This document shows positions 15,964-23,991 of a DNA stretch of 64,000 nucleotides, piece by piece. Under the pieces are notes generated by a model. It did no database searches, was not told where the DNA came from, and saw only the letters and a program-made list of their open reading frames with translations. This stretch comes from Streptomyces radiopugnans (GTDB lineage Bacteria; Actinomycetota; Actinomycetes; Streptomycetales; Streptomycetaceae): positions 124,001 to 188,000 of the forward strand of contig NZ_FOET01000002.1 of the NCBI RefSeq assembly GCF_900110735.1, read 5' to 3'. Positions within the stretch are counted from its first letter, which is position 1; each line of letters starts with the position of its first letter. A program made the translations under genes and the position numbers.

Positions 15964-16940
15964 GTCGCGCTCTCCCCGGGGGCCGTGCGGGCGGCCAGCC
16001 GGGCGTCGAGCCCGGACAGGCCGCGCAGGGCGACGTACGCCTTCTCGCGCGCCGGCAGGGAGACCCGGCCGCGCAGTACGGCGTGCGGGTCGCGGGCGAT
16101 ACGGGCCAGCAGGCGGTGGTAGATCCCGGCCATGGCCGCCACGCAGGCGGCCGAGCGGCGGTCCAGCAGCGGCAGCAGCCGCAGTCCCTCGGCGAACAGC
16201 GCGCGGGCGCGGCCCACCTCGAAGCGCACCAGCCCGGCGAAGTCCCCGCCGGCGGGGGGCGCGTGGCGGTCCAGCGAGGTGTCGCAGCCGAACGCGGCCA
16301 GATCCTCGCGGGGCAGGTAGGTGCGGCCCTCCGTGGCGTCCTCGCGCACGTCGCGCAGGATGTTGGTCAGCTGCAGGGCGAGGCCGAGGGTGTCGGCGTA
16401 GTGGGGGGCGCGGTCGGCGCCGGGTGCGCCCGGCACGGTGCCGAACACCCCCAGGGAGAGTCTCCCGATGGCGCCGGCGACGCAGCGGCAGTACTCCTTC
16501 AGCTCGTCCCAGGTCTCGTAGGCGCGGCCCCGGACGTCCATCAGGACTCCGTCGATCAGCTCGTCGAGCCCGCCCAGCGGGATCGGGAAGCGGTCCGCGG
16601 CGTCGGCCAGGGCGACGGCGACCGGGTCGGTGGCGTCGTCGGGGACCTTTCCGGCGCGGACGAGGTCGAGCAGGTCGCGGGTCTCCTCCAGCCGGGCGCG
16701 CTTGACCTCCGTCTCCAGCGGGCCGTCGCCGATGTCGTCCACCCGCCGCGAGAAGGCGTACAGGGCCGACATCGCCCGGCGCTGTGCGGTGGGCAGCAGC
16801 CGGATGCCGTAGGCGAAGTTGCGCGCCTGCCGCCCGGTGACGGCCTCGCAGTAGCGGTAGGCGGCGAAGACCTGCGGGGAGGGCGGCGCCTGCCGCGCGG
16901 CCCGCTCCGCGTTCGCGGTCCGCCTTTCCACCGGGCTCAC
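15960..16940 (-). CDS. hpnD: HpnD, presqualene diphosphate synthase
   Basis: A 326-residue squalene/phytoene-synthase family protein. The first Asp motif R-R-V-D-D-I-G-D (about 64-71) and the second N-I-L-R-D-V-R-E-D bind the Mg-diphosphate groups. HpnD joins two farnesyl diphosphates into presqualene diphosphate. Its start overlaps the end of hpnC by four bases and its stop overlaps hpnE, giving a coupled hpnC-hpnD-hpnE unit. Family and order are as in other Streptomyces hopanoid clusters. Confidence 0.95.
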   Translation of the reverse strand: MSPVERRTANAERAARQAPPSPQVFAAYRYCEAVTGRQARNFAYGIRLLPTAQRRAMSALYAFSRRVDDIGDGPLETEVKRARLEETRDLLDLVRAGKVPDDATDPVAVALADAADRFPIPLGGLDELIDGVLMDVRGRAYETWDELKEYCRCVAGAIGRLSLGVFGTVPGAPGADRAPHYADTLGLALQLTNILRDVREDATEGRTYLPREDLAAFGCDTSLDRHAPPAGGDFAGLVRFEVGRARALFAEGLRLLPLLDRRSAACVAAMAGIYHRLLARIARDPHAVLRGRVSLPAREKAYVALRGLSGLDARLAARTAPGESAT

Positions 16941-17860
16941 CTCGCCCGGCCCAGGACGGCCGCGGTCTCGCGCAGCACACCGGCCGGGGTGGGCCGCGGG
17001 GCGCCGCCCAGGACGTCGTACCGGGCGGAGCTCAGGGCGCGCAGGGCCGCCCGCCCGCCGCCGGTGAATCCGGCGATGAGGATCTTCGGTATGCCGGGGA
17101 CGCTGGCCACCAGCGGGACTCCTTCGTTCAGTAGTTCGTGCGCGCGCCGCGCCTCCCAGGCGACCAGGGCGCGCACCGAGGCGTTCGCGGTGGGCGCGGC
17201 GAGGTCGGCCTCGGTGACGCGGAAGCGCTCCAGGTCCTCGGCGGGGAGGTAGACCCGGTCGCGCAGCGCGAGGTCCTCGGCGACGTCCTGGAGGTGCTCG
17301 ATGATCTGCAGCGCGGTGCAGACGGCGTCGGAGCGGCGGACGCGCTCGGGAGTCGTGGTCCCGGTGACGGCCAGGACGAGCCGCCCCACGGGGTTGGCGG
17401 ACAGCTCGCAGTAGCCCAGCAGCTCCTCCCAGGTGCCGTACCGGCGGACCTTCTGGTCCAGCCGGTTGGCCTCGACCAGGGCGAGGAACGGCTCGGGGGT
17501 CAGCGCGTGGCGGCGCACGGTCGGCACCAGGGCGTACAGCAGGGGGTGGCGGGGGACGTCCCGGCCCTCGGCGCCCGGGTCCCGGGCGGTGCGGAAGACC
17601 CGGTGCAGATCGGTCTCGAAGGCGTCCAGCAGGGCGCCTCGGTCGCCGGCCCGGCCGGGGTCCACTCCCAGCAGCGCGGCGTCGGCGCCGCCGGGCGGCA
17701 GGTCGCCGTCGCCGATGTCGTCCAGGAGGCGGACGCAGCCGTACACGGCCATCAGGTCGTCCCGCCAGGCGCGGGGCAGGAAGCGGGGGGCCACGGGGAA
17801 GTTCTCGCGCGCCGCCTTGTCGAGGACGGCGCGGCTCCGCGCGTCCCGCGCAGGGGTCAC
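16937..17860 (-). CDS. hpnC: HpnC, hydroxysqualene synthase
   Basis: A 307-residue squalene-synthase-family protein if started at the GTG at 17860. It has N-F-P-V-A-P-R-F-L-P near the N-terminus, L-L-D-D-I-G-D-G-D (first Asp motif) and H-L-Q-D-V-A-E-D (second). HpnC converts presqualene diphosphate to hydroxysqualene. The start is uncertain: the best ribosome binding site upstream (GGACGGAGAG) serves an ATG in another frame whose 10-codon ORF ends in a TGA overlapping this GTG (GTGA). In-frame GTG at 17905 is the other candidate. First gene of the squalene module; some 200 bp separate it from the TetR gene on the same strand. Confidence 0.9.
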   Translation of the reverse strand: MTPARDARSRAVLDKAARENFPVAPRFLPRAWRDDLMAVYGCVRLLDDIGDGDLPPGGADAALLGVDPGRAGDRGALLDAFETDLHRVFRTARDPGAEGRDVPRHPLLYALVPTVRRHALTPEPFLALVEANRLDQKVRRYGTWEELLGYCELSANPVGRLVLAVTGTTTPERVRRSDAVCTALQIIEHLQDVAEDLALRDRVYLPAEDLERFRVTEADLAAPTANASVRALVAWEARRAHELLNEGVPLVASVPGIPKILIAGFTGGGRAALRALSSARYDVLGGAPRPTPAGVLRETAAVLGRAR

Positions 17861-17889
17861 CGGGGGCCGCCCGCTGCCATCGCCGTCAT
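17857..17889 (-). other. Possible 10-codon leader ORF coupled to hpnC
   Basis: ATG at 17889 is preceded by a strong GGACGGAGAG site and encodes MTAMAAGGPR, ending in TGA that overlaps the hpnC GTG by GTGA. It could be a leader peptide that delivers ribosomes to hpnC, or the original N-terminus of HpnC after a one-base frameshift. The sequence alone does not decide. Confidence 0.45.
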
Positions 17890-18065
17890 CTCTCCGTCCT
17901 TCCACCGACAGCACCCGGGCACCGGCACCGCCTCGTCGTCCGCGTCCGTGGCCGCCGGTCACCGCCCGCTGCAGGAGCATCATATTTCGGGCACGCCCAG
18001 GCTTCGGTCCGGTACTCGGCCGACCGGGTGCCGGACCGCCCGGTGCGTCGTCCGCCGGGACCGGC

Positions 18066-18791
18066 TCAGCTTACGTCGTGCTCGGGGGCATCCTTCGCCG
18101 CGGGTCCGGCGGGGCGGGTCGCGGACGGTCGCTCCGGCGCGGTGAAGCCCCGGATGACCGTGGTCAGGGCACTGGCGGTGAAGGCGTCGCGCTGCTCCGG
18201 CGCGAGCCGGCCCAGCGGGCCGTCCAGCAGCAGGACCGCCAGGCCGTGCACCGCCGCCCAGGCGGTGATCTCGGCACCGGGACGCCGTCCGGCGGGCATC
18301 CGGCCGGTGGCGACGAGCCCGTCGAGGGCCTCGGCCAGCAGCCGGAAGGAGCGGTACATCCAGCGGGACGGGTCCTCCTCCGGTCCGGGCCCGTGGCCGC
18401 CGTCCGGCGCCTCGGGGGTGCGGCAGAAGGCTGCGCGGAACAGGCCGGGCTCGGCCAGCGCGAACTCGATGTAGCCGGCGCCGAGCGCCCTGACCCGCTC
18501 CTCGGCCGCCTCTCCGGCACTCGGCGACCCGCCACGGGCGCCGGCCGACCGCTCCATCGTCTCCGCGAGCCCCCGCTGCCCCTGCTCCTTGACCGCCATC
18601 AGCAGGTCGCCCTGGCCTGTGAAGTGGCGGTAGGCGGCCGTCGGCGAGACCCCGACCCTGCGGGCGGCGGCGCGCAGCACGACGGCTTCCGGCCCGCCGT
18701 CGCGTGCGAGGTCCGTCGCCGCCTCGATGAGCGCGTTGCGCAGATCTCCGTGGTGGTAGCCGCTCTTTCCGGTGCCTTCGGTCCGCATCAT
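18066..18791 (-). CDS. TetR-family regulator beside an MMPL transporter
   Basis: A 241-residue TetR repressor. The helix-turn-helix (about 21-65: L-R-N-A-L-I-E-A-A ... G-V-S-P-T-A-A-Y-R-H-F) is followed by a longer ligand domain of the WHG/TetR_C_33 kind with W-A-A-V-H-G-L near 195. Two adjacent ATG codons at 18791 and 18788 could start it. It is divergent from the MMPL transporter over a 106-bp region with a palindrome that covers a -35 element, so it most likely represses the transporter and perhaps itself. The inducer is unknown; hydrophobic compounds or acyl lipids are plausible from the transporter family. Confidence 0.92.
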   Translation of the reverse strand: MMRTEGTGKSGYHHGDLRNALIEAATDLARDGGPEAVVLRAAARRVGVSPTAAYRHFTGQGDLLMAVKEQGQRGLAETMERSAGARGGSPSAGEAAEERVRALGAGYIEFALAEPGLFRAAFCRTPEAPDGGHGPGPEEDPSRWMYRSFRLLAEALDGLVATGRMPAGRRPGAEITAWAAVHGLAVLLLDGPLGRLAPEQRDAFTASALTTVIRGFTAPERPSATRPAGPAAKDAPEHDVS

Positions 18792-18803
18792 TCGATACTG
18801 CCT

Positions 18804-18859
18804 GATGTTGACATCATTAACATCCCTCTGCCAGAGTCGAAGTTAACGCCGTAAACATC
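18804..18859. promoter_or_regulatory. TetR operator and MMPL promoter
   Basis: GATGTT (18804-18809) and AACATC (18819-18824) form an inverted repeat; a second AACATC lies at 18854-18859 after GTTAAC. A -35 TTGACA at 18808-18813 lies inside the first palindrome, with a possible -10 CAGAGT at 18832-18837 (18-base spacer). Repressor binding would cover the -35. The site is far more AT-rich than its surroundings. Confidence 0.65.
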
Positions 18860-18897
18860 CTATGGCGCGCGCCCGCAAGTGAGCGAGAGGGAAGACC

Positions 18898-21114
18898 ATG
18901 CTGTCGTGGATCGCCGATCTGGTACTGCGCCGCCCCCGAACGGTGCTGGTGGCCGCACTCGTCTCCGTGCTGGCCATGGCGGCCGTCGGCATCGGCGCCT
19001 TCGGCAAGCTCCAGAGCGGCGGTTTCGACGACCCCGACGCCCCTTCCAGTCGCGCCACCGCCCTGATCGACGAGAAGTTCGGCGGCGAGACCAATCTCGT
19101 CCTGCTGGTACGGGCGGACGGTGGCGGACGGCTGGACTCCCCCGCCGCCGAGCGGGCGGGCCGGGAGATCGCCGACGGGCTGAAGGACGAGCCGGGCGTG
19201 TCCGGCGTGGTCTCCTACTGGGACACCGGCGGCTCCGCGCTCACGTCCCGCGACGGCGACCAGGCGCTGATCCTCGCCCACATCGAGGGCGACGACACCG
19301 AGCGCACCGACCGCGCCGGCGAACTCTCCGAGAAGTGGTCCGGTGACCGGGGCGCCGTCACCGTGCACACCGGCGGCCAGGCGGCCGTCGCCAGCGACAT
19401 CACCTCCCAGATATCCAAGGACCTCGCCATCGCCGAGGCGATCGCCGTCCCCATCACCCTGATCCTGCTGGTGATCGCCTTCGGCAGCGTCGTGGCCGCG
19501 CTGCTGCCGCTGGCCATCGGGCTGATCGCGGTCATGGGCACCTTCGCCGAGCTCTACGTGCTCGGCAGCATCACCGACGTCTCGATCTTCTCGATCAACC
19601 TCACCACCGCCCTCGGTCTCGGCCTGGGCATCGACTACGGCCTGCTGCTGGTCAGCCGCTTCCGCGAGCGGCTGACCGAGGGCGACGACGTACCGGACGC
19701 GCTGCGCACCACCGTGGCCACCGCGGGCCGCACCATCGCCTTCTCCGCCGCCACCGTCGTCGCCGCGCTCGCCGCACTGCTGCTCTTCCCGCCCTTCTTC
19801 CTGCGCTCCTTCGCCTACGCCGGGATCGGCGTCGTCGCGATCGCCGCGGTCGGCGCGCTGGTGGTCGTCCCGGCCCTGCTGGCAGTGCTGGGCCACCGCG
19901 TCAACAGCGGCCGGCTGCCCTGGGCGGAATCCGTACGGCGCCCCGACGCGCCGGTGTGGGGCCGCCTGGCCTCGGTGGTGATGCGCCGCCCCGCACTCAC
20001 CGCGCTGCCGGTCCTGGCCGTGCTGCTGCTCGCCGCGAGCCCGCTGCTGGGCGCGTCCTTCGGCAACCCCGACGAGCGGGTACTGCCCGACAGCGCGCCC
20101 AGCCGCCAGGTGGCCACCGCCGTCGACGAGGACTTCGGCCGCGACGACACCTCGGCCGTCCAGATCGTCACCACCGGCCCGGTGGACGCCGCCGGGCTGG
20201 ACGCCTACGCCACCGCGGTCTCCCGCCTCGACGGCGTCACCCGTGTCCAGGCCTCCTCCGGCACCTACCAGGACGGCGAGGCCGCCCCGCCCGGCCCGGT
20301 CAACGCCGCGCTCGGCCGGGACGACGCCCAGCGGCTGACCGTCGCCACCGAGCCGGAGTCCGGATCCGGCGCGGCCGAGGACCTGGTGCACGACATCCGC
20401 GCGGTGCCGGCCCCTGACGGGGTGGAGGCCCTGGTCGGCGGCCCGGACGCCCGGCTGGTGGACACCAAGGCCGCCATCGGCGACCGGCTGCCCGCCGCGA
20501 TCGCCTGGGTCGCGCTGACCACCTTCGCCCTGCTGTTCCTGTTCACCGGCAGCGTCGTGCAGCCGCTGCGCGCGCTGGTGCTCAACACCATCAGCCTCAC
20601 CGCCGCGATCGGCGCGATGGTGTGGATCTTCCAGGAGGGCAACCTGTCCTCGGTGCTGGGCTTCACCCCGATGCCGATGAACACCTCGATGACCGTGCTG
20701 CTGTTCTGCATCGTCTTCGGGCTGTCGATGGACTACGAGGTCTTCGTGACCAGCCGGATCAAGGAACTGCACGACGCGGGCGAGGACACCGGGACCGCCG
20801 TCACCCACGGGCTGTCGCGCACCGGGCGGATCGTCACCATGGCCGCCGGCCTGCTGGCGGTGAGCCTGTTCGCCTTCACCACCAGCGAGATCAGCTTCAT
20901 GCAGATGTTCGGCCTCGGCAGCGGGCTGGCCATCCTGATCGACGCGGTCGCGGTGCGCGGCGTACTCGTCCCGGCCGCGATGCGGCTGCTGGGCCGCGGC
21001 GCCTGGTACGCGCCGAAGGCCCTGCGCCGGCTGCACGGCCGGGTGGGGCTGTCCGAGGCCGCCGCTCCCCCTCCGGCCCCCGCCGAGCCCCGGCGCGAGC
21101 CCGCCGGAATCTGA
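18898..21114 (+). CDS. MMPL/RND-family membrane transporter
   Basis: A 738-residue MMPL-type exporter with two homologous halves. Membrane segments lie near 15-35, then a group at about 180-330 with G-L-G-L-G-I-D-Y-G-L-L-L-V-S-R, a short cytoplasmic break with another segment near 365, and a second group at about 530-700 with F-G-L-S-M-D-Y-E-V-F. The two D-Y motifs are the proton-relay residues of the family. Large external loops follow the first and seventh segments. Such pumps export lipids or hydrophobic compounds using the proton gradient. ATG at 18898 follows GAGAGGGAAG. It is controlled by the divergent TetR gene and ends before a strong terminator. Confidence 0.93.
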   Translation: MLSWIADLVLRRPRTVLVAALVSVLAMAAVGIGAFGKLQSGGFDDPDAPSSRATALIDEKFGGETNLVLLVRADGGGRLDSPAAERAGREIADGLKDEPGVSGVVSYWDTGGSALTSRDGDQALILAHIEGDDTERTDRAGELSEKWSGDRGAVTVHTGGQAAVASDITSQISKDLAIAEAIAVPITLILLVIAFGSVVAALLPLAIGLIAVMGTFAELYVLGSITDVSIFSINLTTALGLGLGIDYGLLLVSRFRERLTEGDDVPDALRTTVATAGRTIAFSAATVVAALAALLLFPPFFLRSFAYAGIGVVAIAAVGALVVVPALLAVLGHRVNSGRLPWAESVRRPDAPVWGRLASVVMRRPALTALPVLAVLLLAASPLLGASFGNPDERVLPDSAPSRQVATAVDEDFGRDDTSAVQIVTTGPVDAAGLDAYATAVSRLDGVTRVQASSGTYQDGEAAPPGPVNAALGRDDAQRLTVATEPESGSGAAEDLVHDIRAVPAPDGVEALVGGPDARLVDTKAAIGDRLPAAIAWVALTTFALLFLFTGSVVQPLRALVLNTISLTAAIGAMVWIFQEGNLSSVLGFTPMPMNTSMTVLLFCIVFGLSMDYEVFVTSRIKELHDAGEDTGTAVTHGLSRTGRIVTMAAGLLAVSLFAFTTSEISFMQMFGLGSGLAILIDAVAVRGVLVPAAMRLLGRGAWYAPKALRRLHGRVGLSEAAAPPPAPAEPRREPAGI

Positions 21115-21133
21115 CCCGGCCCCCGGCGGACCG

Positions 21134-21188
21134 CCCGGACGCGGACCGGCCCCGCCCCTGACAGGGGCGGGGCCGGTCCGCGTCCGGG
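21134..21188. terminator. Bidirectional terminator, 27-bp arms
   Basis: Perfect inverted arms 21134-21160 and 21162-21188 meet at a one-base centre, so the real loop is a few bases. It lies between the convergent MMPL gene and the end of the glycopolymer export operon. Confidence 0.85.
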
Positions 21189-21204
21189 CTCGGCGGCACG
21201 AGCG

Positions 21205-22038
21205 TCACTTGCGGGTGAACTCCTCGTACGCCTTCATCACTTCCTCGGTCGGGCCGTCCATGCGCAGCTCGCCGCTCTCCAGCCACAGCACCCGGTCGCA
21301 GGTGTCCCGGATGGACTTGTTGTTGTGGCTGACCAGGAAGACCGTCCCGGCCTCCTGGCGCAGCTCGCGGATGCGGGCCTCCGAGCGCCTCTGGAACTTC
21401 TTGTCGCCCGTCGCCAGCGCCTCGTCGATCATCAGCACGTCGTGGTCCTTGGCGGCGGCGATGGAGAACCGCAGCCGGGCCGCCATGCCGGAGGAGTACG
21501 TCCGCATCGGCAGACTGATGAAGTCGCCCTTGTCGTTGATGCCGGAGAAGTCCACGATGTCCTGGTAGCGCTCCAGGATCTGGGCCCTGGACATGCCCAT
21601 CGCCAGTCCGCCCAGTATGACGTTGCGCTCGCCGGTCAGGTCGTTCATCAGCGCGGCGTTGACGCCCAGCAGCGAGGGCTGGCCGTCGGTGTAGACCCTG
21701 CCGCGCTCGGCCGGCAGCAGACCCGCGATGGCACGCAGCAGCGTGGACTTGCCCGAGCCGTTGGATCCGATCAGCCCGATCGCCTCGCCACGGTAGGCGG
21801 TGAAGCTGACGCCCTTGACCGCGTGCACCTCGCGCATGCCCGCCGGGGCCTTGCGGCGCAGGATGCGGCTGAGGGCCGCCGTGGCGCTCCCCCGGCCCCG
21901 GCCGCCGCCGTTGACGCGGTAGACGATGTGCAGGTCGTCGGCGATCACGGTCGGCCGCCGTTCCACGGGAGCGGCCTCCGCCGCCCCCTCGTCCTTGTGC
22001 GCCGACGCTGCGGCTGCGCTCTTCTCAGCCACGGCCAT
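21205..22038 (-). CDS. TagH/Wzt-like ABC exporter ATPase
   Basis: A 277-residue ABC ATPase of the polysaccharide/teichoic acid export family. Walker A G-S-N-G-S-G-K-S-T (about 100-108), an L-T-G-E-R-N-V stretch, the family-typical Y-S-S-G-M-A-A-R-L signature and Walker B V-L-M-I-D-E-A-L-A-T-G-D are visible. The signature S-S-G-M (not S-G-G-Q) marks the Tag/Wzt group. No C-terminal carbohydrate-binding domain is present. It overlaps the permease gene by 14 bases. Together they should flip a lipid-linked glycopolymer across the membrane. Last gene of the seven-gene operon. Confidence 0.94.
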   Translation of the reverse strand: MAVAEKSAAAASAHKDEGAAEAAPVERRPTVIADDLHIVYRVNGGGRGRGSATAALSRILRRKAPAGMREVHAVKGVSFTAYRGEAIGLIGSNGSGKSTLLRAIAGLLPAERGRVYTDGQPSLLGVNAALMNDLTGERNVILGGLAMGMSRAQILERYQDIVDFSGINDKGDFISLPMRTYSSGMAARLRFSIAAAKDHDVLMIDEALATGDKKFQRRSEARIRELRQEAGTVFLVSHNNKSIRDTCDRVLWLESGELRMDGPTEEVMKAYEEFTRK

Positions 22039-22963
22039 AACGCTCCTCCGCCTTCCAGAAGTACACGAACCCGCCGATGCCGATCACCAGGGCCCAGCCC
22101 GCGGCCAGCAGCCACACGTACCCGTCCAGACTCTGGTGGTGCGGTCCGTCGATCAGCGCGTAGCGCATCAGTTCCATGTAGACCGCCGCCGGGTTGGCCT
22201 CCAGCACCCCGGCCAGCCAGCCCGGGGCGTTCGCCTTCTCCAGCATGTAGGCCAGCGGGAACATCACGCCGGAGGCGTACATCCAGGTACGCAGCACGAA
22301 CGGCATCAGCTGGGCCAGGTCGGGGGTCTTGCTGCCCAGCCGGGCCATGATCATCGCCAGGCCGGTGTTGAAGAGGAACTGCAGCAGCAGGGCCGGTACC
22401 ACCAGCAGCCACAGCGGACCGGGGTAGTGCCCGAGTCCCACCAGGATGACGACCAGGACGATCATCGAGAACAGCAGTTGCTGGAGCTGCTGGAGGGAGA
22501 AGGAGACCGGCAGCGAGGCCCTCGGGAAGTGCAGGGCCCGCACCAGCCCCAGGTTCCCCGAGATGGACCGCACGCCCGACATCACCGAGGTCTGGGTGAA
22601 GGTGAAGACGAACACCCCCGTCACCAGGAACGGGATGTACTCGTCGTTCTCCATGCCGCCGCGTCCCCCGAGCAGCAGGCCGAAGATGAAGTAGTAGACG
22701 GCCGCGTTGAGCAGGGGCGTCAGGACCTGCCACACCTGGCCGAGCTTGGCCTGGCTGTACTGGGCGTGCAGCTTGGCCCGGGAGAAGGCGAGGATGAAGT
22801 GCCGCCGTGCCCACAGCTGCCGGACGTACTCCGTCAGGGAGGGCCGGGCGCCGCTCACCGTCAGCCCGTACTTGGCGGCGAGTTCGGCCGGGGACAGGCC
22901 GTCGTCTGGTGAACGCGGGGGCTCGCTCGTCGCGATCGCACCGCCGTGCGTTGTGTCGCTCAC
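22025..22963 (-). CDS. TagG/Wzm-like ABC exporter permease
   Basis: A 312-residue ABC-2 permease with a cytoplasmic N-terminus of about 60 residues and six predicted membrane segments (roughly 75-300), with S-Q-A-K-L-G-Q-V-W-Q-V-L-T-P-L-L at the first segment as in TagG/RfbA transporters. Starts at GTG 22963; a GAGGA site lies upstream. It pairs with the overlapping ATPase. A 95-base gap separates it from the GT2 gene, the largest gap in the operon, so an internal promoter is possible; a short GACA...TGTC inverted repeat lies there. Confidence 0.93.
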   Translation of the reverse strand: MSDTTHGGAIATSEPPRSPDDGLSPAELAAKYGLTVSGARPSLTEYVRQLWARRHFILAFSRAKLHAQYSQAKLGQVWQVLTPLLNAAVYYFIFGLLLGGRGGMENDEYIPFLVTGVFVFTFTQTSVMSGVRSISGNLGLVRALHFPRASLPVSFSLQQLQQLLFSMIVLVVILVGLGHYPGPLWLLVVPALLLQFLFNTGLAMIMARLGSKTPDLAQLMPFVLRTWMYASGVMFPLAYMLEKANAPGWLAGVLEANPAAVYMELMRYALIDGPHHQSLDGYVWLLAAGWALVIGIGGFVYFWKAEERYGRG

Positions 22964-23058
22964 GTTGAAACTTTCGTCCTCACAGTGCGCAGCCGGGATG
23001 GAATGAGCGCAGGGAGCCCGGCCCTGTCACCGGACCCGATGCTCTCAGACAGAGCTTG

Positions 23059-23976
23059 TCAGATGACGGGAGGGCGGCCCAGCCGGGTCAGACGCCACAC
23101 CGTACGCCACTTCATGGGACGGCGGGGGCCGCACGGGGTCGTCCAGCCCTCCCGGAAGCCGCCCAGCCAGGCGCGCAGGGCGGGGCGCGAGGGGCGCCGG
23201 GCGAGGGTCAGCAGCAGCCATACGCCCAGGTAGAGGGGGATCAGCGGCAGCGGCAGGTTGCGCCGGGCCAGCCACACGCGGTTGCGGGCGACCATGCGGT
23301 GGTAGACCGCGTGGCGGCTGGGGAGGGTGGTGGGGTGGTGGAGCACCATGTCCGCGCGGTAGTCGATCATCCATCCCGCGTCCAGCGCCCGCCAGGCCAG
23401 GTCGGTCTCCTCGTGCGCGTAGAAGAACTCGTCCGGCAGCCCGCCGACCTGCCGGAAGACCGCCGTGCGCACGGCGTTGGCGCCGCCGAGGAAGGTCGTC
23501 ACGCGCGAGGAGCGCATCGGGTCCGAGGCGCGCAGCCGCGGTACGTGGCGGCGCTGGGTGGCCCCGGTGTCCGGGTCGGCGATGCGGAAGCTGATGATGC
23601 CCAGCTCCGGGTCGGCGGCGAACGCCTGCCGGACCAGCTCGGCGGTGTCGGTGTTCGGCAGCAGCCCGTCGTCGTCGAGGAAGAGCAGGGCGTCCACCTC
23701 GCTCCCGCCGGGCCCGAACGCCTCGATGCCGACGTTGCGGCCGCCGGGGATGCCCAGGTTCTCCGGCAGCTCCACCGTCCGCACCCCCTCCGGGAGCTCC
23801 GGCAGCGGGGCGCCGTTGCCGACGACCACGACCTGGACCGGGTCGCCGTCCTGCTTGGCGACCGAGTCCAGCAGGGCGCGCAGCTCCTCGGGGCGGTTGC
23901 CCATGGTCAGGACGACCGCGCCCAGTGTCAGGGGCCTGCCGGAGGCGGACTCCGCGCCCTCCGTCATGTCACTCAA
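23059..23976 (-). CDS. GT2-family glycosyltransferase
   Basis: A 305-residue GT-A fold glycosyltransferase. V-V-L-T-M-G-N-R-P-E-E-L-R-A-L-L-D-S opens the nucleotide-sugar domain, L-F-L-D-D-D-G gives the metal-binding Asp residues near 100, and H-E-E-T-D-L-A-W-R is the catalytic E-D/E-E-x-D-L motif near 185. It is rhamnosyl/galactosyl-transferase like, but donor and acceptor cannot be read. No membrane segment is certain, although the C-terminal stretch with V-W-L-L-L-T-L-A is hydrophobic. A TTG at 23976 or an ATG at 23967 may start it. It sits 15 bases after the CDP-alcohol transferase gene, in the glycopolymer operon. Confidence 0.9.
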   Translation of the reverse strand: MSDMTEGAESASGRPLTLGAVVLTMGNRPEELRALLDSVAKQDGDPVQVVVVGNGAPLPELPEGVRTVELPENLGIPGGRNVGIEAFGPGGSEVDALLFLDDDGLLPNTDTAELVRQAFAADPELGIISFRIADPDTGATQRRHVPRLRASDPMRSSRVTTFLGGANAVRTAVFRQVGGLPDEFFYAHEETDLAWRALDAGWMIDYRADMVLHHPTTLPSRHAVYHRMVARNRVWLARRNLPLPLIPLYLGVWLLLTLARRPSRPALRAWLGGFREGWTTPCGPRRPMKWRTVWRLTRLGRPPVI

Positions 23977-23991
23977 CGTCGTTCACCGCCC

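Noticed and set aside
17857..17983. HpnC starting at 17983 as the full open frame suggests
   Set aside because: The extra N-terminal 41 residues are low complexity and unlike the family; a start at or near 17860-17905 fits better.
18817..21036. Long minus-strand frame antisense to the MMPL gene
   Set aside because: Composition is a Gly/Gln/Asp/Arg-rich mirror of the real gene with no motif; typical shadow frame in high-GC DNA.
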